A stretch of 8,282 nt of DNA, taken from NCBI GenBank assembly GCA_017549085.1, contig JAFYVO010000443.1:1-8282 (forward strand), in the 5' to 3' direction. This DNA comes from Thermoguttaceae bacterium. GTDB lineage: Bacteria; Planctomycetota; Planctomycetia; Pirellulales; Thermoguttaceae. The translations under genes and the position numbers were made by a program. How positions within the stretch are numbered: position 1 is the stretch's first letter; each line of letters opens with the position of its first letter. This document shows positions 6,402-8,282 of the stretch, in pieces. The notes below the pieces were generated by a model. It had not been told where the DNA came from, made no database searches, and was given only the letters and a program-made list of their open reading frames with translations.

Positions 6402-8282
6402 ATGCAGCTTAAAGGTTTAACGTCGCTAGAAGTCGAGAAGAATCGCCGCGAATACGGCTCGAACGCGCTGACGCAAATTCCGCCGGAACCGCTTTGGAAG
6501 AAAATCCTACGCGGTTTTCAAGACCCGATGATTATGATTTTGTTGGTCGCGCTGGCGGTGCAGCTCGTCCTTTTAGCGATCGGCGAAACCGAGTGGTACG
6601 AACCGCTTGGCGTTCTCCTCGCGATATTGATCGCCAACCTCGCGGCCGCGCTCAGCGAAAACCGTCAACAGGGGAAAGCCTCCGCGCTCAAAGCGGAAGA
6701 AGAAGCGAAAGAAACGACGAAAGTCCTTCGCGACGGTCAACTTACGGAGATTCACGTCAACGACGTAGTCGTTGGCGACGTCGTGTACCTCCAAGCGGGC
6801 GACAAACTCCCGGCGGACGGTCTCGTCGTCGCGGGTTCGCTCAAAGTCGACCAATCCCCGCTCAACGGCGAAACGGTCGAAGCGACCAAACGACCGCTCA
6901 AATCGGGCGAAACCTACGACGCTAAAGACACGCATAACGAGCATTACGGTTATCGCGGTTCCGTCGTTTGCGGCGGCGAGGGCTATCTGGAAATCGCCGT
7001 CGTCGGCGACGCGACCGTTTTCGGGCAAATCGCGGCGGAGCTGCAAGAAAAGACCAATCGTAAAACGCCGCTACAAGTAAAGTTAGGAAAACTGGCGCAA
7101 CATATTTCGCAATTTGGTTACATCGGCGCGACCGCGATCGTCGTCTGCGTCTTGGCGCGAACCTTGATTAGCGGCGCCGCTCCGACGGACGCGATGGGCT
7201 GGATTCATTTGCTGATGAACGCGATCACGGTCGCCGTTACGATTATCGTTTGCGCGGTGCCGGAAGGCTTGCCGATGCTGACCTCGCTTCTGCAATCGTT
7301 CCAAAGCCTTAAAATGGTTCGCGACAACGTCTTAGTTCGCAAAATCCACGGACTCGAAACGGCGGGCAGCTTGAGTCTCTTGTACAGCGACAAGACCGGC
7401 ACGATCACGGAAGGTCGCCTTTCCGTCGAGGAGTTAGCGCTCGGCGACGCGACGACGTTCAACTCGTTAAACGACGCGCCGTCTTGGTTTACGCCGGAAT
7501 TTATCCTCGGCGTCGGCGTCAACAACAGCGCGACGGTTGGCGCGGAAAACGCGATTCTTGGCGGGAACAGTTCCGACCGAGCGCTTATGTCGTTCCTCGC
7601 TCAATCGGGCTTCGGCGGCGCGATCGACAAATCGCAAACGTTGCAATTTAACGCGTTCGATTCGGAAAAGAAAAGATCGAGCGTCGTCGTTAAGAGCGAA
7701 AACGGTCCGATCGTTTACGTCAAAGGCGCCGCGGAACGCGTCGTCGAACAGTGCGACCGTTATATCGACGCAAACGGCCAAGAACAAGCGTTTACAGACA
7801 AAAGCGCGATTGAAAAATACTCGCTCGAACAGGCGGCTCGCTCGATGCGCCTCCTCGCGGTCGCGAAAGCCGACGGCGAAAGCGACGAAGCGCCGCTTAC
7901 GTTAATCGGCGTCATCGGGATTCGCGACGCCGTTCGCAAAGAAGCCGCCGCGGCCATCGCCGAAGCGCAAAACGCCGGAATCCAAGTCGTTATGATCACC
8001 GGCGACCGCAAGGAAACCGCCGTCGCCATCGCGAAAGAGTCCGGTTTGCTACGTTCCGACGACGAAATCGCGTTAACCTCCGCCGAACTGAGCGAAAAAT
8101 CGGACGACGAGGTGAAAGCGCTCCTGCCGAAATTACGAGTCGTCGCCCGCGCGCGTCCGAGCGACAAGAGTCGCTTAGTTACTTTGGCGCAAGAACTTAA
8201 CCTCGTCGTCGGAATGACCGGCGACGGCGTCAACGACTCCCCCGCGCTGAAAAAGGCGGACGTCGGTTTCGCAATGGGGAGC
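6402..8282 (+). CDS. PMCA-type (P2B-like) Ca2+-transporting P-type ATPase, 3' end missing
   Basis: The frame is open from ATG 6402 to the last base (627 residues) and continues outside. An in-frame TAA at 6396-6398 rules out an earlier start, and the N-terminus (KGLTSLEVEKNR, then LWKK and FQDPM) matches this family; the ribosome site is weak. Membrane segments M1 about 43-61, M2 68-85, M3 236-256 and M4 268-291 are visible; M4 carries PEGLP (287-291), whose Glu helps bind Ca2+ in P2 pumps. The phosphorylation site is D330 in DKTGT. The nucleotide domain has KGAAE (441-445); the P domain has MITGD (531-535), RPSDK (585-589) and TGDGVND (606-612). Ca2+ export from the cytoplasm is the likely role, by homology. 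The A-domain loop reads NGET (155-158) rather than TGES but keeps catalytic E157, and the segment after DKTGT is ITEG rather than LTxN. M5-M10, with the remaining ion ligands, are not seen, so ion choice is not proven. Confidence 0.9.
   Translation, partial: MQLKGLTSLEVEKNRREYGSNALTQIPPEPLWKKILRGFQDPMIMILLVALAVQLVLLAIGETEWYEPLGVLLAILIANLAAALSENRQQGKASALKAEEEAKETTKVLRDGQLTEIHVNDVVVGDVVYLQAGDKLPADGLVVAGSLKVDQSPLNGETVEATKRPLKSGETYDAKDTHNEHYGYRGSVVCGGEGYLEIAVVGDATVFGQIAAELQEKTNRKTPLQVKLGKLAQHISQFGYIGATAIVVCVLARTLISGAAPTDAMGWIHLLMNAITVAVTIIVCAVPEGLPMLTSLLQSFQSLKMVRDNVLVRKIHGLETAGSLSLLYSDKTGTITEGRLSVEELALGDATTFNSLNDAPSWFTPEFILGVGVNNSATVGAENAILGGNSSDRALMSFLAQSGFGGAIDKSQTLQFNAFDSEKKRSSVVVKSENGPIVYVKGAAERVVEQCDRYIDANGQEQAFTDKSAIEKYSLEQAARSMRLLAVAKADGESDEAPLTLIGVIGIRDAVRKEAAAAIAEAQNAGIQVVMITGDRKETAVAIAKESGLLRSDDEIALTSAELSEKSDDEVKALLPKLRVVARARPSDKSRLVTLAQELNLVVGMTGDGVNDSPALKKADVGFAMGS

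Noticed and set aside
6494..6925. Forward 143-residue reading frame within the ATPase
   Set aside because: It is an out-of-frame, Arg/Ser-rich shadow; the ATPase frame from 6402 carries all family motifs.

Overview
The window looks like ordinary chromosomal DNA of a bacterium with moderate GC and very high CpG, most plausibly a planctomycete or other PVC-group member. That placement is tentative. It rests on the style of the paired secreted esterases, the VIT/VWA protein, the mostly weak Shine-Dalgarno (SD) sequences, and codon use dominated by NCG-type codons (GCG, ACG, TCG, CCG) plus CGC/CGT for Arg. All six genes lie on the + strand and none shows a frameshift. The genes at both edges are cut by the window. 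I see no tRNA, rRNA, CRISPR array, insertion sequence or phage gene.

Layout: (1) bases 2-763 hold the 3' part of a calcineurin-like metallophosphoesterase of the YkuE/YaeI type. (2) Bases 865-1722 hold a complete endonuclease IV (nfo) whose nine metal ligands fall at exactly the E. coli residue numbers. (3, 4) Bases 1789-2634 and 2760-3602 hold two tandem secreted alpha/beta hydrolases about 70% identical to each other, a local duplication of the acetyl-esterase/xylan-esterase-like type. (5) Bases 3804-6233 encode an 809-residue exported VIT + VWA protein with an intact MIDAS, an Ala/Pro-rich linker and a small C-terminal domain. (6) Base 6402 to the window end holds the first 627 residues of a PMCA-type (P2B-like) Ca2+-transporting P-type ATPase; its C-terminal membrane half lies outside.

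Gaps between genes are 66-201 bases and several carry structure: an 11-bp perfect inverted repeat between the two hydrolases, a tandem A6T4 tract (probably curved DNA) and a structured leader before the VWA gene, and a 14-bp stem-loop between the VWA gene and the ATPase. These suggest separate or partly uncoupled transcription units rather than one operon. DNA repair (nfo), phosphoester hydrolysis, extracellular ester hydrolysis and ion transport are not an obvious common pathway. The best-supported functional pairing is the two esterases. I do not see a convincing novel multi-gene system; the items worth a second look are the duplicated esterases with a diverged active-site neighbourhood, the VWA-gene leader, the 6300-6337 hairpin and the motif variants in the ATPase.
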